The position numbers were made by a program, and so were the translations under genes. This document shows, piece by piece, positions 45,601-58,762 of a DNA stretch of 64,000 nucleotides. Below the pieces are notes generated by a model. It did no database searches. It saw only the letters and a program-made list of their open reading frames with translations, and was not told the DNA's origin. The stretch is taken from positions 16,302,065 to 16,366,064 of the forward strand of contig CAKAKS010000022.1 in NCBI GenBank assembly GCA_916700875.1, in the 5' to 3' direction. Source of the DNA: Sebastes aleutianus (lineage: Eukaryota > Chordata > Actinopteri > Perciformes > Sebastidae). Numbering within the stretch: the stretch's first letter is position 1; every line of letters starts with the position of its first letter.

Positions 45601-46747
45601 ATTTTGCAGGTGAAGCCCTTCGTAATCCAGTAATCCATCCATGTGTACACCACTGCAGCAACAGTATAATTTATTGTAACTATGTTACTACAAAGAACAG
45701 TAAACAGAAACACCACTTTTATTATATAACATTTACCAGCTGCCATGTTTGTTAAGCAAACCACCGTTTGGACCTGATGGTCTCCGCAGTCTGTCTCCAT
45801 TTATGGTTTATTGTGATAACTTTATGACTTAATCGCTGGTTTAGTGTGTCATTTAATCATTTAATTATGAGCTAAGTGTCAGATATTTATTTTTAAAGTG
45901 CAGCAAGTAGGAGCTGCCAGCAGGACTCCACCACTACTCTCATTAGCATGTGTAGTACAGTTTGCAGTACAGTTTGCAGTACTTTCTAGCAGAAATAATA
46001 GCTGAATATTGCAAATGTTGCTCATTTATAGTTGATTCTTTCATATGCAGCATGTATTCATATTTTAATTACTATGACAGAATGAATTTTCACCACCTTG
46101 ACTAAATACTGTATCATAAAAGCACATTAACTACTGACTTAAATCCTTAAATAAAGCTTCAGCGATCACATTTCACATCTTTAGAGAACAAGGTTTTACT
46201 CTCACTGTGTTTTAAAAGTACTTTGGTTTCACTGCTGTTTTTAAATCAGCCCATAAAAGAAGAAAGCCGTGCTAACAGTCGGCGCTATCAGAGAGTTATT
46301 AGCTCAAATTCCACACACACATACTCACCCACACATGCACACTCACACACAGTCTGTGGATGTAATGAATAATTTATGTCATATGAATGTTGTGGGTTGA
46401 ACACAGTTAAATGTAAGAACAGCCTGCAGGGAAATCACAGCGTTACATTTCCTGTCTATCTGTCAGACTCTCGCTCCCATTCAAATGTGCTTTATTTGCA
46501 TGGACGACTATTAGACACAGCGTAAAGGAACACGAGGATAATGAGAACATGCAAACGCTGCTTGTTGACACATTAATATTCAATGTTCAATAACAAATGT
46601 ATGTATGCAAACATACACAAATATTTACATATGTAATCATGCACATTCTATAAATACATACACAAGGATGTTTTTTATATATTTGTGTTATTTCTGTATT
46701 TTCATCCAGCTCCATTCACAGAATGAACCAGGAAATATGGTTTAATT
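45601..46747. other. No gene seen
   Basis: AT-rich sequence without a supported exon. Confidence 0.5.
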
Positions 46748-47658
46748 AGGGCTGTCAAGGTAAACGAGATAATAAAGTGTTAACGCAAATTTGTTTTAAC
46801 GCCACTAATTTCTTTAACGCATTTACAGATGTATGTACGCATTTACAGATTTATATGAGCATATACTGATTTATGTACACATTTACAGATTTATGTACGC
46901 ATTTAAAGATTTATGTGCACATTTACAGATTTATGTGCACATTTACAGATTTATGTACGTATATAAAGAGTTATGTATACATTTACAGATTTATGTGCAC
47001 ATTTACAGATTTATTTACGTATATAAAGAGTTATGTACACATTTACAGATTTACATACGCATTTACAGATGTGTGTACGCATATACGGATTTATGTATGC
47101 ATTTACAGTTGTATGTACGCATATACGGATTTATGTACGCATTTACAGTTGTATGTAAACATATACAGATTTTGTACGCATTTACAGATTTCGGTATGCA
47201 TTTGCAGATGTATGTACGCATTTACAGATGTATGTACGCATCTACAGATTTATATACGCATTTACAGTTTTATGAATGCATTTACAGTTGTATGTACGCA
47301 TATACAGATTTATGTACGCATTTACAGATTTCGGTCCGCATTTACAGATGTATGTAGGCATTTGCAGATGTATGTACGTATATACAGATTTATGTAGGCA
47401 TATACAGATTTATGTACACATTTACAGATTTTTTTACACATTTACAGATTTATGTACACATTTACAGACGTATGTATGCATATATACATTTATGTACGCA
47501 TTTACAGACGTATGTATGCATATATAGATTTATGTACGCATTTACAGATTTATGTACGCATTTACAGATGTGAAAAATATGAAAAAATGTGCGATTACTT
47601 TGCTATTAATTTGCGATTAATCACGATTAAATTATCGATTTATTGATTGACAGCCTTA
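46748..47658 (-). mobile_element. Family E element with interior replaced by a 20-bp array
   Basis: The ends are TTAGGGCTGTCAA at 46747 and TTGACAGCCTTA near 47646-47657, inverted. AACGCAAATTTGTTTTAACG and CACTAATTTCTTTAACGCAT follow on the left, and GCGATTAATCACGATTAAA precedes the right end. The middle (46818-47570) is about 37 units of GCATTTACAGATTTATGTAC. The related copy at 13444 has ordinary sequence instead. The 174-codon frames in the array are products of the 20-bp period. Confidence 0.9.
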
Positions 47659-47714
47659 GTTTTAATGCTATTTCATTTTTAAACAGAAGTGTAAAATATG
47701 TCTCCTGTCCTCTG

Positions 47715-47895
47715 CAGCGGCGGAAGAAGTATTCAGAAGTGTAGTGCAGTGTAGAAATACTGCGTCTCTCTCTGGTTGTTTTGCGTCTCTTTGTGAGTGA
47801 AGTATAGTCTGCATTATAGAATCAAAAAATAAATATATAAAACTAAATATGCTTAAAGTACCAAAAGTAAAAGTACTCATTATGCAGAATGGTCC
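47715..47895 (+). repeat. AAGTATTCAGA element with a short 21-bp insert
   Basis: GCGGCGGAAGAAGTATTCAG and AAAGTACCAAAAGTAAAAGT, ACTCATTATGCAGAATGGTC are the ends of a common fish element (from memory). Its interior holds CTCTGGTTGTTTTGCGTCTC and TTTGTG at about 47768-47795, one and a half units of the 44691-45600 minisatellite. Confidence 0.6.
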
Positions 47896-49735
47896 ATTCC
47901 TGTTTTATTCCCTCGCAGCCTCTCACACTGAAGCTCAACCAGGTGACGTCAATGAAGTCCTGATGGTTCAGGATCCTCGTTGACCTGTTTCCACTTTCCC
48001 TCATCAGCCTGCAGCTGCCGGCTGAGTGGTGAACAAAGTTCAGCTAACTGAGCAGCACACAGTTTAAATGTTATACATGTATAATTCATATGTGGGTAAA
48101 AGTTTGAATTTCACAGCTCTCTTTTTTTTATTATTTTTGCAGTAGCAGGAGATATTTTTCTGCTCCACTAAATGTGTTCAGAACATTTTTATGAACTCCC
48201 AGAAAGTTTTTTGGTGAAATCCTGAATTTTAAACTCACTTTTATCAAAATGAGAACACGTCACACGACTCTTCTCCGGCACACCATGTTTTATTCATGAA
48301 ATGTTTTGGTCTGTGTTGCCTTCATTACGGGGGAGAGGTTTTCTGCTTCACTGGTATACAGTCTGCTGGACATTTACATTACACAAGTGAATAAATAGAG
48401 GTGAACTAGATGAGGCCGTTGGGAATATCAACATTTTTCTCAGACATATTATAAAATTATGAAAAAAAAAACAATATACAGCTAAAATTAAAATATATTA
48501 ACTTATTATGGACCGAAAAATTAACTTCCATGGCCTCCGCCATTTCTGACAACGTCAACAAACACATCACAACGTTAACGTTAACTAGCTCTCGTCCTGC
48601 TGATTTCAACATGGGAGGTGCCATTGTTTGACATTATGATGCCTTCAGGCTCTATTCAGTAAAAATGAGTGTTGGATTTATTGTTTTACTTTCTGTTTTT
48701 ACCGTGGTATTGAACTGGTATCGAAAATCGTGGGATTTCACTGGTATTGGTATCAACTTCTGAACTCAATGTGTAATTTATCACTCTTCTGCTCTTCATA
48801 AATTTCGTTCAAACTTTGCCAATAAAGTTTGTAGAAAGAATTTAGTAGCATCCTAAATGCCAGAATACTAAGAGCTTCCAATTAAAATTAATTAAATTCT
48901 ATTAAATCAAACAACAGACTCCACACCGTCATTCAAAACAAGTCCAAGGCAGAGCACTCTCATTTCAGTATTAGAGAATAAATGAGGAGAAGCGTTGTGG
49001 CGAGCCGTGAGGTATACGGCTGCCCTCCGAGCTCCACCTGATTCATCATTTATAAAGCCGAATGAGTCGGCGACAACTCTGCAGTCATCTGCATCAATTC
49101 AGCTCTCTGCAGGGGACGGGAAAATAAAACGTCTGTTATATGCAGGTGACCTTGGACGAGGACTGCGGCATGAATCTGTCCTTACAGGAGATTTCACCGC
49201 AGGGGCTGCAGGACTCTCAGTAAATACAGGAGAAGAGTCACAACAGATGCAGGTGTCAGAGAAACACTTTCATTTCAAACACACAAGATACACCTGACTC
49301 TATAATAATCTGATCTAGGAACAGGAAGCTTTTATTCTGTTAGAAAAACCTGATATAGGAATAGAACTCATTGAAGAATGCTTAGTCAGTAGTTTGTCTT
49401 TAGGAATAATGTCTTTTACATTCAAACGTCATTCATTTGTTGAACTGTGATTTTAGTTTACATGTAGCTCTTTGATTTGCTTCTCTGTTAAATGTTTGTG
49501 TCTCGGTTATTTTTTCTTAATAAGACCTCCTGGAATCTGCAGCTTTCCTCATTATCTCATCTGCAGGGCTTCTGTCTTCCTTTTGACAGTTTTCACAGCT
49601 GGCGTCTTTATATTTAAGCAGTTTTCTGTCAAACAACTTCTCCTGTAGCTGCAGTTTTCCGGTTGTTGACATTAGAGAAGTAAAAATCAAGTTTTTTTTA
49701 ATCAGGATTAAAAGTATTTCAACCATACGCAGACT
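47896..49735. other. No gene seen
   Basis: The 100-codon frame at 48995-49297 and its surroundings show no domain. AT-rich otherwise. Confidence 0.5.
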
Positions 49736-50070
49736 TAAAGGGACTGTTTGTAAGAATCAGAATTGCTTGTTAACAGCGACACCTGTGGCCGTTAAGTCAA
49801 CGAAAGTCAGCGTCGGGTTTGCGCTTGTGCTCGCTCTACATAGACATGAACGAGCATTGCTCAAAACAGTGAGGCGACACACGTCAGCTAAAACCACAAT
49901 ATCACTCTATATTTCAGCTGCTTGGCAGTAATGTTAGCTGACCAGACGAAGGTCTCTCCATGAATCAATGCTGATCCAAGTGTTGACTTTTCCTGCTTCA
50001 GCCTCCCGACCGCGGCCGGAGGGAACAGGGGAGACACCAGAGTTTTGGTCAAAGACGATAACGTCTTACT
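49736..50070 (+). repeat. Dispersed element, copy 2 of family G
   Basis: AAAGGGACTGTTTGTAAGAA through AGAGTTTTGGTCAAAGACGA matches 18172-18440, with an extra stretch (CTGATCCAAGTGTTGACTTT, CCGCGGCCGGAGGGAACAG). Beyond 50070 the sequence differs. GTAGTGTGTACCCGGCATTA near 50380 could be the end of another element. Confidence 0.75.
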
Positions 50071-50836
50071 ACTACTTTATGCTTCACGTTTAGCGTTAGC
50101 TCATGCATTAGCTGCCGTCGCCATGACGGCGGTGGTTGTCTTTCCTTCTTCATTCAGCTTGGTTCCATATTGGCTGTCGTTCTTTCCCACGTGACTGCGT
50201 CATCGGCAGTCCTCAAGGTTCCCCACACACATCAGGATCAGTGCATCCAGCATGGACTTCAGAGCCGATTGGAGGATGTTAAAACACTCTTAACGTAGCT
50301 CACACCACAGGAACATCTGGAAAGATAATCTTTAGAAGCATCAAACAATCAGGGCTTTGCTGACGATCGTCGGGAGGTAGTGTGTACCCGGCATTAGAGA
50401 TATTATAACTTTACCTCTGAGCAGTTACAGCCACAGTCATGTTGCCTCGTATGTGTTTCATTCTCTCTCTTTTATTCTCTGAAACAGATGTCAGTCATCA
50501 ACACGTCAGACACGAAGTGTGACAGACGAACAGCTCTGAGCAGTTACATGTGACGGTTATGTTGCCTCGTACGTGTCTTCCTCTCAAACAGATGTCATCG
50601 ACCAAAAGATTGAGAGATGAACAGAGTGGAAAACCTGCAGGAAAAGGGAATAAAAACACATCTGGATTTTTGCAGGTTAAAATGTGTGCGGCAGAGGAAA
50701 ACACACGTCTTCTTTTAGTGTAATGGTGCACATATGAAAGTGTGTGTCGGCGTGTGTTTGATGGTGTTTCTGCTGGTTGCATCACTTCTCCACCACAGGA
50801 AGGTCTGATGGACTCTTTGAATCCATGAAAGAACCC

Positions 50837-50889
50837 GTCTGTCTGTCTGTCTGTCTGTCTGTATGTCTGTCCAACTGTCTGTCTGTCCT
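50837..50889 (+). repeat. (CTGT)n microsatellite
   Basis: About 12 CTGT units with interruptions. Confidence 0.92.
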
Positions 50890-50894
50890 TGTGT

Positions 50895-51415
50895 TCAAGC
50901 ATTTATTTATTAATTCATGTATTTATTTTTAAGGAATTTTTTAAATGTATTTAGTTTTGCATTCTTTTTAATTTATGTATTTATTTTTGCATTTTTTTAT
51001 TGTATTTATTTATTTATTTATGTGTTTAAGCATTTATTTATTTTTGCATTTTTTATCTTTTTACTTTTAATGATTTTAATTTTAAACAAATGCCTAAACA
51101 CATAAATAAATACATACATTTAAAATAAATATATAACAAATAAATGCAAAAATAAATAAATAAAAAATGTATTTAAAAATTCATAAAAATAAATAAATAA
51201 AAGTGGAAATTAAACAGAAGAGTAAATAAATAAGATAATTAATTAAAAGGTAAATAAATAAAAAAGCAAAACAGAAATATCAATTTATGTCACATTTATA
51301 AATTAATTCATGAGTATATTTATTTTAATTTTTTGCTACTTTTAATCGCATATTTATTTATTTATAGAGTCATTTATTTTTTTATTCTTTATTTTGTCAG
51401 CTTCCGTCCTCCATG
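50895..51415 (+). mobile_element. A/T-rich inverted-repeat element, copy 2 of family B
   Basis: A TATTTATT-rich left half (50905-51060) faces an AATAAATA-rich half (51095-51250). The tail then matches 2560-2790 (ATTAAACAGAAGAGTAAATA, CAGAAATATCAATTTATGTC, TTTTGTCAGCTTCCGTCC). Confidence 0.75.
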
Positions 51416-52283
51416 GTTGCGGTAAAAAGTTTTATTACCAATCTGAGGACGAATTTAAAGGCGCGTTTAGGTTCATTTTAAAATGTGCCTATCCCGAACA
51501 CGCTGCAGCAGAATGAGAGCTTCAAACCCTCCTGTAGGAATCATTTTTCTTTGCCGCATGCAGTTACAGAGACGCTGCTTTGTAAGTTCAAAGGAACGTT
51601 TCAATCACCGCCGAGAAGAAGTAAGACAGGACCCATAAGGAACCTTTGAGACAGACCTGCTTCCAAAAAATGTGGATGAGTCATACAAAAGGAAAAGTTT
51701 TTTCTCTGTAAATTTGAGGGAAAATAAGGTTGTTGTTTTTACAAGTTCTTGTTCAGTCTGATCTTCTATATTTCATTGCTGTTGTCGCCGTCTTGGTTTT
51801 GTTTTGTCGCTGTTATTTTGGAGCTTTCTGTGTTGGTTTTTGTGAGAAACAAAGAATGAGACTGTGACTCACCTCCTGCTGGAGCGTCACATCAGTGGAG
51901 CTGCTGTCGATCAGCGGGGAGTCTCCGGGTTTCTAGTGTTTCTCGCCTTTTGTCCTCCACGTTACATCTGATTACAGCATCAGCTCAAGTGCAACAAGAG
52001 CCAGTCATCATCGCTTCACTGCTGCTGTAAAACTCAGTTCATTACAGGTGTATTGCTGGCAGGTTGCACTTTAGCCGCAGGATCTCTCATCACTTCAGTG
52101 TTTCCTCTCTGAGTTTTTGTACAGAAATAAGCACAAAATGTTACAGAAGGAACAGCACTTCCATGCAAGACATCATCCAAGACGCGTTAATGTCTTGACA
52201 CAATTTCATCGCAATCCATCCACTATTAGTCTGTTGGAAAACCAACCAAATATCGGCCTTAAGGTGTCAGATCAGGCGGCAAC
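51416..52283. other. No gene seen
   Basis: A single unit-like CGCCGTCTTGGTTTTG lies at about 51786. No exon is supported. Confidence 0.5.
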
Positions 52284-52410
52284 CTCCAGGTCTGAAAAGT
52301 GAAGCCAATGCTTAAGTGCCTTGAACTTGCATTTTTTCGACTAAGATGGCGACGTCCAAAAAACAAGATGCCGAGGAGCAAAAACCAAGATGTTGCATAA
52401 CCAAGATGAC
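52284..52410 (-). mobile_element. Family C right end with three degenerate array units
   Basis: TCTGAAAAGTGAAGCCAATG and TTAAGTGCCTTGAACTTGCA are the reverse of the end at 12235-12270. They are followed by CTAAGATGGCGACGTCC and two diverged units. Almost the whole body is deleted. Confidence 0.75.
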
Positions 52411-54120
52411 GTTTTTGAAGAAATTATGACAAAATATATACGAAAAATAAGATTATATAAAATATAAAACATTGACTGACCAACTATTCTCAATTATTAG
52501 GTGACGTTTATTTACCTGAACAGAGCCTTAATTTGTGAAATGCTATTAGTAGAGACTAACTGTTTCACTTTAAAAGCCTTTCAGGAGGGCAGAATCAGCT
52601 TGTTCCCTTCAGTGTCAAACTACTGCAGGAAGAGTTGACTCTCAAGAAGAGAAACTGCCATCATCTTATTATTTATCTCACTGCTATTTCATTACTTTTA
52701 TTCACTTCCTGCCACAGTGCTTATATATAATATATTTATGTGCATACTGTGTTGGATTTGCATCTAAATGTGGCACTTTTAACCACATGACGACGCCCCT
52801 GCTGTTCATCTGTGATCTCAACACACTGTTCTGTTTTATTTCTCTTTCTCTCCCACACAGTTTCTTAATAAATGAAGCGATATTTATATCAACAGCGAGA
52901 TGCTGCATTAGATCTGAGAGCTGTCAGCGACGCTCACCTCCACCCAGATATACAGAGTTTAGATGTGAACGTAGAGCAGGTGGAGGCCTGTCGCTGTTAA
53001 CAATGAGACAAACAAGACAGAGGGAAGACCTGAACATTGATGGAGGGAGAGAGACTGAAACTCTGAAGATTGAAAAGCAGGGAGGGAGAGAGAAAGACTA
53101 AGGGAGGGAGGGAAACCTGGTATCACACCAAAGCCTTCACATGATGAGAGATTTGCTCTTCACTCACCGCGAGGTAGGGCGCACGGTCTTGCAGAGGCAG
53201 CAGGTAAAATATGTTCCCAAAAAGAGCGCAAGGAACGCCATTCACTGTTTCTTATCAACAACAACAGTTGTATCTGTTCTCGTTGGTTGAGTTTTGAAAG
53301 GTAAGCGGTTGAAATAAGTCTAAATAATAATATTTGGACCATAGCGCTCTGTGGATCTCGAGCAATGCGTCACGCAAAGGGTAGCGATTCCGCCTAGTCT
53401 GGCGGGATCGCTCTCCCCGTAGCAAAACAATGGCACAGCCAGCGCAGAGCGATTTTACGCAGCGCTTGTTGCTCTTTATACACTGTAAAAAAGGATTTAG
53501 TTCATTCAACTCATTTTCCTAAGTCATTTCAACTAGTTTAACGGTTGATAAGCTAAAGTGTTGGCTGGACTTGAAATATCAAGTTTAACTAATCAGTTCA
53601 ATCAGAGTAGTTCAGGCAACATGGATTTCTTAGTTGACTCAACTCTATATGTGTGGCCCCTGCAAAAATGCGTAGGCAACCCCACACTGCCAACGAGGCT
53701 GTCCAGCTCCTACTGCAACATGTGCCACAAGAAACTTCCATTTCGGATCAGGAGTTGTCAAGGTAACAACATACTTTTAGGCCTACCCTGCTTGTATTTA
53801 TCAAAATGCTTTTTAAATTAAGTGTTTGACATGTAAAGTGGATAATGTTGCACATGGTTGTCTAAGTAAACATTGCAGCAGCAGTTTGTTTTTAGCATGT
53901 TTTTTAGTCAAACATTATTTATGGCCAAAGTTAGCTAGTAGTAGTATTTAACGTTACTGTAGTTAACATAGCTAAAATATGGATTTAGCTATATGTGATG
54001 TGTTCCCCATTAACTATTTTAAGGGTGTGATTTTGAGCACAGAAAAATATTTTTTGCAAGTAAATATATCACGACAGACAATCTAGACTGTGCACATATA
54101 ATGTTATTTTTCAGCCTGAT
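52411..54120. other. No gene seen
   Basis: CACTGTAAAAAAGGATTTAG near 53479 resembles the end of a fish DNA element. The 104-codon frame at 52787-53101 and the 87-codon frame at 53558-53821 show no domain. Confidence 0.5.
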
Positions 54121-54310
54121 ACTTCCTGGTTCACGATTGCATACGAATTGATTTTGTGGGATGAATATGAATTACTGCATTACTTTTCATGGGTATAGTT
54201 ATGAATGGTGTATAGATCAACCTGCGTGAAAATGACACGCCTAAAGCAAAGAAGAGCGTCCTTATTACACGCTTTTTCCTTGTGCATTATCATGCCATTC
54301 ACACGCCTTT
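54121..54310 (+). repeat. Family D tail joined to AAGGCGT-type fragment
   Basis: ACTTCCTGGTTCACGATTGC and AATTGATTTTGTGGGATGAA match 7219-7280. GTGCATTATCATGCCATTCA follows, as near 34690. Confidence 0.6.
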
Positions 54311-54443
54311 GTTCATTGTTTTCTGCTATTTGATGAATTGTACTATCTTTTTCTTTATCATTTCATTATTACTTGACGCTCTGGCACTATTGTCTCTGTT
54401 CCACTCGTCTCAATGAAGCAGATTGAATTGAATTGAATTGAAA

Positions 54444-54458
54444 GGGGGGGGGGGGGGG
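54444..54458 (+). repeat. G homopolymer
   Basis: Fifteen G in a row. Confidence 0.9.
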
Positions 54459-55360
54459 AGTACTGCAGTAAAATCAGAGGCTGAAAACACATAATTTGTC
54501 ACGTGAATGACAGACTGTCTCCATTCGTCTCGCCTTCCTCCTCTCTGTTCTGTTCCTCCTCCTCGTCTTCATTTCATGTTCATTATCCTCTGTGTGTACG
54601 TGTGTGTGTGTGTGTGGGGGATGTCTGACAGATTGGTGTCAGTTCTGCTCTGTTGAGACACTCAGACTCCTTCTTTCTCTTTCTGTTCTTCGTCCTTCTG
54701 TCATGTAAATTTCTACAATATGAATATCAAATCTTAAAGACACACTCACACACACTCGTGTTTGTTGTTGTTGTTGTGCCCAACAGCGACCCTACAAATC
54801 CCCTAAATGTCCTGCTCGGCTCCCCGTTATTGCTTTCAAAACCTGGGAGGAAATTTGGGGCACTTTAAGGAGCTAGAACAAAGTTACTTTAAAAAAAAAA
54901 AAAAAGAGTTTTTTAAGGTAACAGCCTCTGGTTTTCTTTAAATTTCTCCGGAGGTATCACTCTGCAAAGCTTGAAACACAATTCAAAGGTGAAGTAAAGC
55001 TTCATTTCCTCCATGATGACTGAGTTTTAAGATGGCGCAGACTGTGGGGGTTACTTCCAGACAGCGTTCAGACACACTATACCGCTGGCAATCTACATTC
55101 AGCAGTGATTGGGTGATTGTGCAGTGGAAGTTTTCTGCTCTATTGTGTCTCCAAAGAACAACTTTAAATCCAACTTCCCCTGACGTCACAGGTACACTGA
55201 AGACAATGAACAGCAACAGTCTGTTGTCAAGGACATAAAAGCAGTAAAATATACAGTAAACTAATAAAAACAAATGTGATTAAAACTAAATATCAATAAA
55301 AAATTAAGAGCAGATCAAGCCAAAAATAGTAACACTACTACAGTACCAACCCGGTTTCAC
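54459..55360. other. No gene seen
   Basis: A homopolymer A run lies near 54892-54905. No supported exon. Confidence 0.5.
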
Positions 55361-55640
55361 GGGAAGGCGTATAAATACCACGACATTACTCTGACATTCC
55401 ACGTATGATGAGGCTACGCCACGCAAACATCCGTATTTACTTACTAGAAATTAAGTAACTTAGTTAGGGTAAGGGAAAACTTCATAGTTAGGCTTAAAAT
55501 AAATACGTAAACTAAGTAAACATGTAAGGAAACAACTACGGAAAACACTTCACAAATGTCAACAAAAAACAGGTAAAAACGTTGACATAAAACACGTCAC
55601 AAACGTTAACAAAAGACGTCAAAAACACGTCACAAATGTC
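55361..55640 (+). repeat. Family D relative with ACGTCACAAA repeats
   Basis: GGAAGGCGTATAAATACCAC and AGTAACTTAGTTAGGGTAAG are followed by repeated AACACGTCACAAA/CACTTCACAAATGTC words, spaced roughly 25-45 bp apart, at 55545-55640. Confidence 0.55.
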
Positions 55641-56639
55641 GAGAAAAAAAGTGCACGAATATTATAGGACTAAAACAGAATGAAGCGACAGAAACTATGA
55701 AGCTGAGAGCATAAAAAGATATAATGGGAGACAGTATAGAGCCTATAGAGACACACTGGGGCCTCATCATCAAGAAATCTAATATCCGTTGAGTGGTTGA
55801 ATAGTTGAATCGTGTTGAATGCTGAGGACATGAGCATAAATAAGAGCCTTGGGTTTTTGTGCTGAAATCACACATGTAAGAGTGTAAGAGTGGCGTCTTC
55901 AGCACTTCTAACCAATGGATCTGTGTGGCCTTCTATTTGCCTCGAGTGTCTCTTGTTTAACTCGTTTCTCGAAGCTTTTCATCTCCACGGAGGTCGTTCA
56001 CGACTTTGACTTTCTGATTTTCTGCTACAGTGAGAGACGATGAAAGCAGGTTTCTTTATCTCAGCAACTCTTTTGCACAAACTTTTTTCCAACTCTGTGT
56101 TGTCGTGTCTGACACTTGTGTCTCTTTGCAGCAGGTTTACATAGAAAGTCTAACAGAACACAGGAGTCATGGTTCGCTGTGAGTTCGGTACAGCAGGGGA
56201 AAAACAAACGCTTTTCATTTATTTCGAACAGACAGAAGTGCAAAGTGTCAAAGATGCAATCCTCCTGCTGGGGACTGAATTAGCATTTTGCCCACTACTT
56301 TGGTAAAGCCTCCTATTTTTGTTATAAAACTAAGGAACATTTCAAACACTTGGGTATTGCACTGTACAAACACCAAACTTTCCCAAAAGGCAAAAGGTCT
56401 CAACAGGCTATAAAACTGAAAAACATCTCTACGAAACTGAAAACACTAAATACGGGTTGTTTTTTCCTTGACCCCATTCACATGCCCTTCAACGGTGGAG
56501 CAACGATGACACACCGTCCTCGTCATATACACAACTCTCTCTCTCTCCGTTGCTGTTGTATCTGACCGGGAACCTGCAGGCCGGTCTTCCAGCTCAGCCG
56601 TTTCATTTGTGTGCGAAACGAATACACAAATCGTTATAA

Positions 56640-56910
56640 TAGAAAGTGACATGACTGACATACTTCTGCTTCTTTCACCCAGGAGACCGGCGTTTGTGTC
56701 CCGTGTGAAACCACAAGTCAAAGTTGATTTATTTGTCACAAATTAAGTAAGGCAACCACAATCTTTTCCTAAACCCAACCAAGTTGTTTCCTGTATAGAC
56801 AGAAGTTTAGTTTGAAAAGAATGGAGCAGAAATTGACGCTGGAAATTCGTAGGAAAACACATGAAAAATTAGGAATAACTATTCATAAGATATCATACGA
56901 ACCATTGTAT
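56640..56910 (-). repeat. Dispersed element, family D copy
   Basis: CCCAGGAGACCGGCGTTTGT, GTGTGAAACCACAAGTCAA and ATCTTTTCCTAAACCCAACC are the reverse of the 6958-7330 blocks. Confidence 0.65.
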
Positions 56911-57139
56911 GTTGAATGACTTTATATACTGCTGGGTTTAATCTATAATAATACATTCATCATTTATGTAAGGGATAATGTACAGCGAGCCGGTCATTGT
57001 CGTGAAACCCTGACAGTGCGATGCCAACATTCTATCCCAGACGAGCCCCCATTTGTTACGCCCCACTCTTGGGCAGCCCTATTGAATCTATCACCACCCT
57101 GAAGGGGATTGTTTCACAACAATGACCCGTTAGCTGTGC

Positions 57140-57351
57140 ATTATCCCGCTTATTACACGGCTACTTACTTAAGAAATCAATAATTTGACACAAAAATGGT
57201 CCGCCAGAGTCTGACATCAGAACTGCGCGCATAGCAACGGTGTGCTCTACATAGCAACGGTCTGCTATAAAGAAATAACAGACCGCAGTCCGCCGTGATT
57301 GACCAATCAGAATCGAGTATTCAACACAGCTGTGTAATAATAATTCATAAT
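57140..57351. mobile_element. Probable 212-bp MITE
   Basis: Imperfect inverted ends: ATTATCCCGCTTATTACACG at 57140 and the reverse complement of GTGTAATAATAATTCATAAT ending at 57351. The interior has two CATAGCAACGG words and GATTGACCAATCAGAATCGA, typical of a fish element that I recall. Confidence 0.65.
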
Positions 57352-58762
57352 TTGGCTAACTAGCTTTCACTTTCCAAGATAAAGTAGTTTAACTTGCTAA
57401 CCTCCACATTATGAGTGAAATACAAAATAAATAGCACAACGGCTTCTCTTAAATCTTTAATGTTGTAAAAGGACGGATGTCTTAAATCACTGACGTATGT
57501 GGGCTTTTTGAAAAAGGGGGAAAACGTCTTGTAGCATAGTTAAACTTCAGGCCCCCAAAAATGTGTATGTTTCCACACAAAAAGTGTGGCTTCAGTCCAA
57601 CTATCAATATTAAAACAATCCCTTCTAGCAACCTGGTGGTAAGGATTAAAAAAGCCTTCCTCCTTATGTGCGATGGACTTTAACTCTAAATAATTGATCA
57701 TTTTAAAGAAGAGAAAATGTTTAATCCTGATGGTAGGTTAAGAGGATTTATCTTCACAGTGATTAACAGGATTAAACCAGATTAATTAATAGTATCATAA
57801 TGAGATAAAAGCTCCCATGTAACTCGTAGCAGGATGCAGTTTAACCAGATCAACTTGTACACAGAATCAGTCCTGACATGGATGAACCGTCCCATCATGC
57901 AACATGTGTAAAGGTCACACTCATCGATCACTCATAGATCAATAGTCATATCACTGCAGCGTGAACACACAGTGTGATTAAAATAACCCCGTGGTGATTC
58001 ACGTGTCTTAATCGTCTGTTGGCGATTAATCTGTCGCCGTCATCGATGAAACATTTATCTCAGCTGTCGCTTCTAATTTGCGGATAATTCACACAAACCT
58101 GTTAGAAGTATGTCACATTAAAAGGATGAATTCACACAAAGCTGCAAACTGCGACCTGAATGCATCATCAGGAGAGCGACGGAGGAAAACAGAGTATCGT
58201 AGCCTGATATCTCTTCTCCAATTATGGGTGACATCTTCCTTCATCACCATGAACACACACTGTAGTTTATTTAGATTCAATCCCTCATACACCGTCCTGC
58301 TGCCACTATAGAGCACCACATGTGGATTAATCTACCACTGAAAATAGTCCCCAACAAATGCACTATTTCCTCCTGTTTGTTTGATGACAACTACAGTGAC
58401 CAGCTGTTTCAGAAATATACTGATGAAACTATATATTTGTGAGGCGCTTTTAAAGATTTTTGTCTTCAGTAGGACCCTATAGGCTTGAAGTTGCTTGATT
58501 TATACTTTACGCATCCGTGAGGGTCACAAATGTCTGCACGGCCAAAGTGACATCATGCGACATCCAAATTTGTATAACTACACGGATGCGGATGGGTGGC
58601 AAAAATGGAGAACTCAGAGGAGCTTTGTGAATGTCTGTTTGCTGCGAGGAGAAACCCGCAGACAGTATAAAAGATTCAAACGTTTCCTCTTCACGATTCT
58701 GCATCAGCTCATTTCCATGAGGCCGTCCTTGCAGAAAGTATAACGTATATATATCCCATTTC
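57352..58762. other. No gene seen
   Basis: The stretch 57970-58085 is complex, with TTAATCG, GATTAATC and CACGTG cores, and might be regulatory. No exon is supported. Confidence 0.45.

Noticed and set aside
46833..47527. Two 174-codon frames rich in Tyr, Ile and Arg
   Set aside because: Product of the 20-bp array, with a 20-codon period. No start context, no homology.
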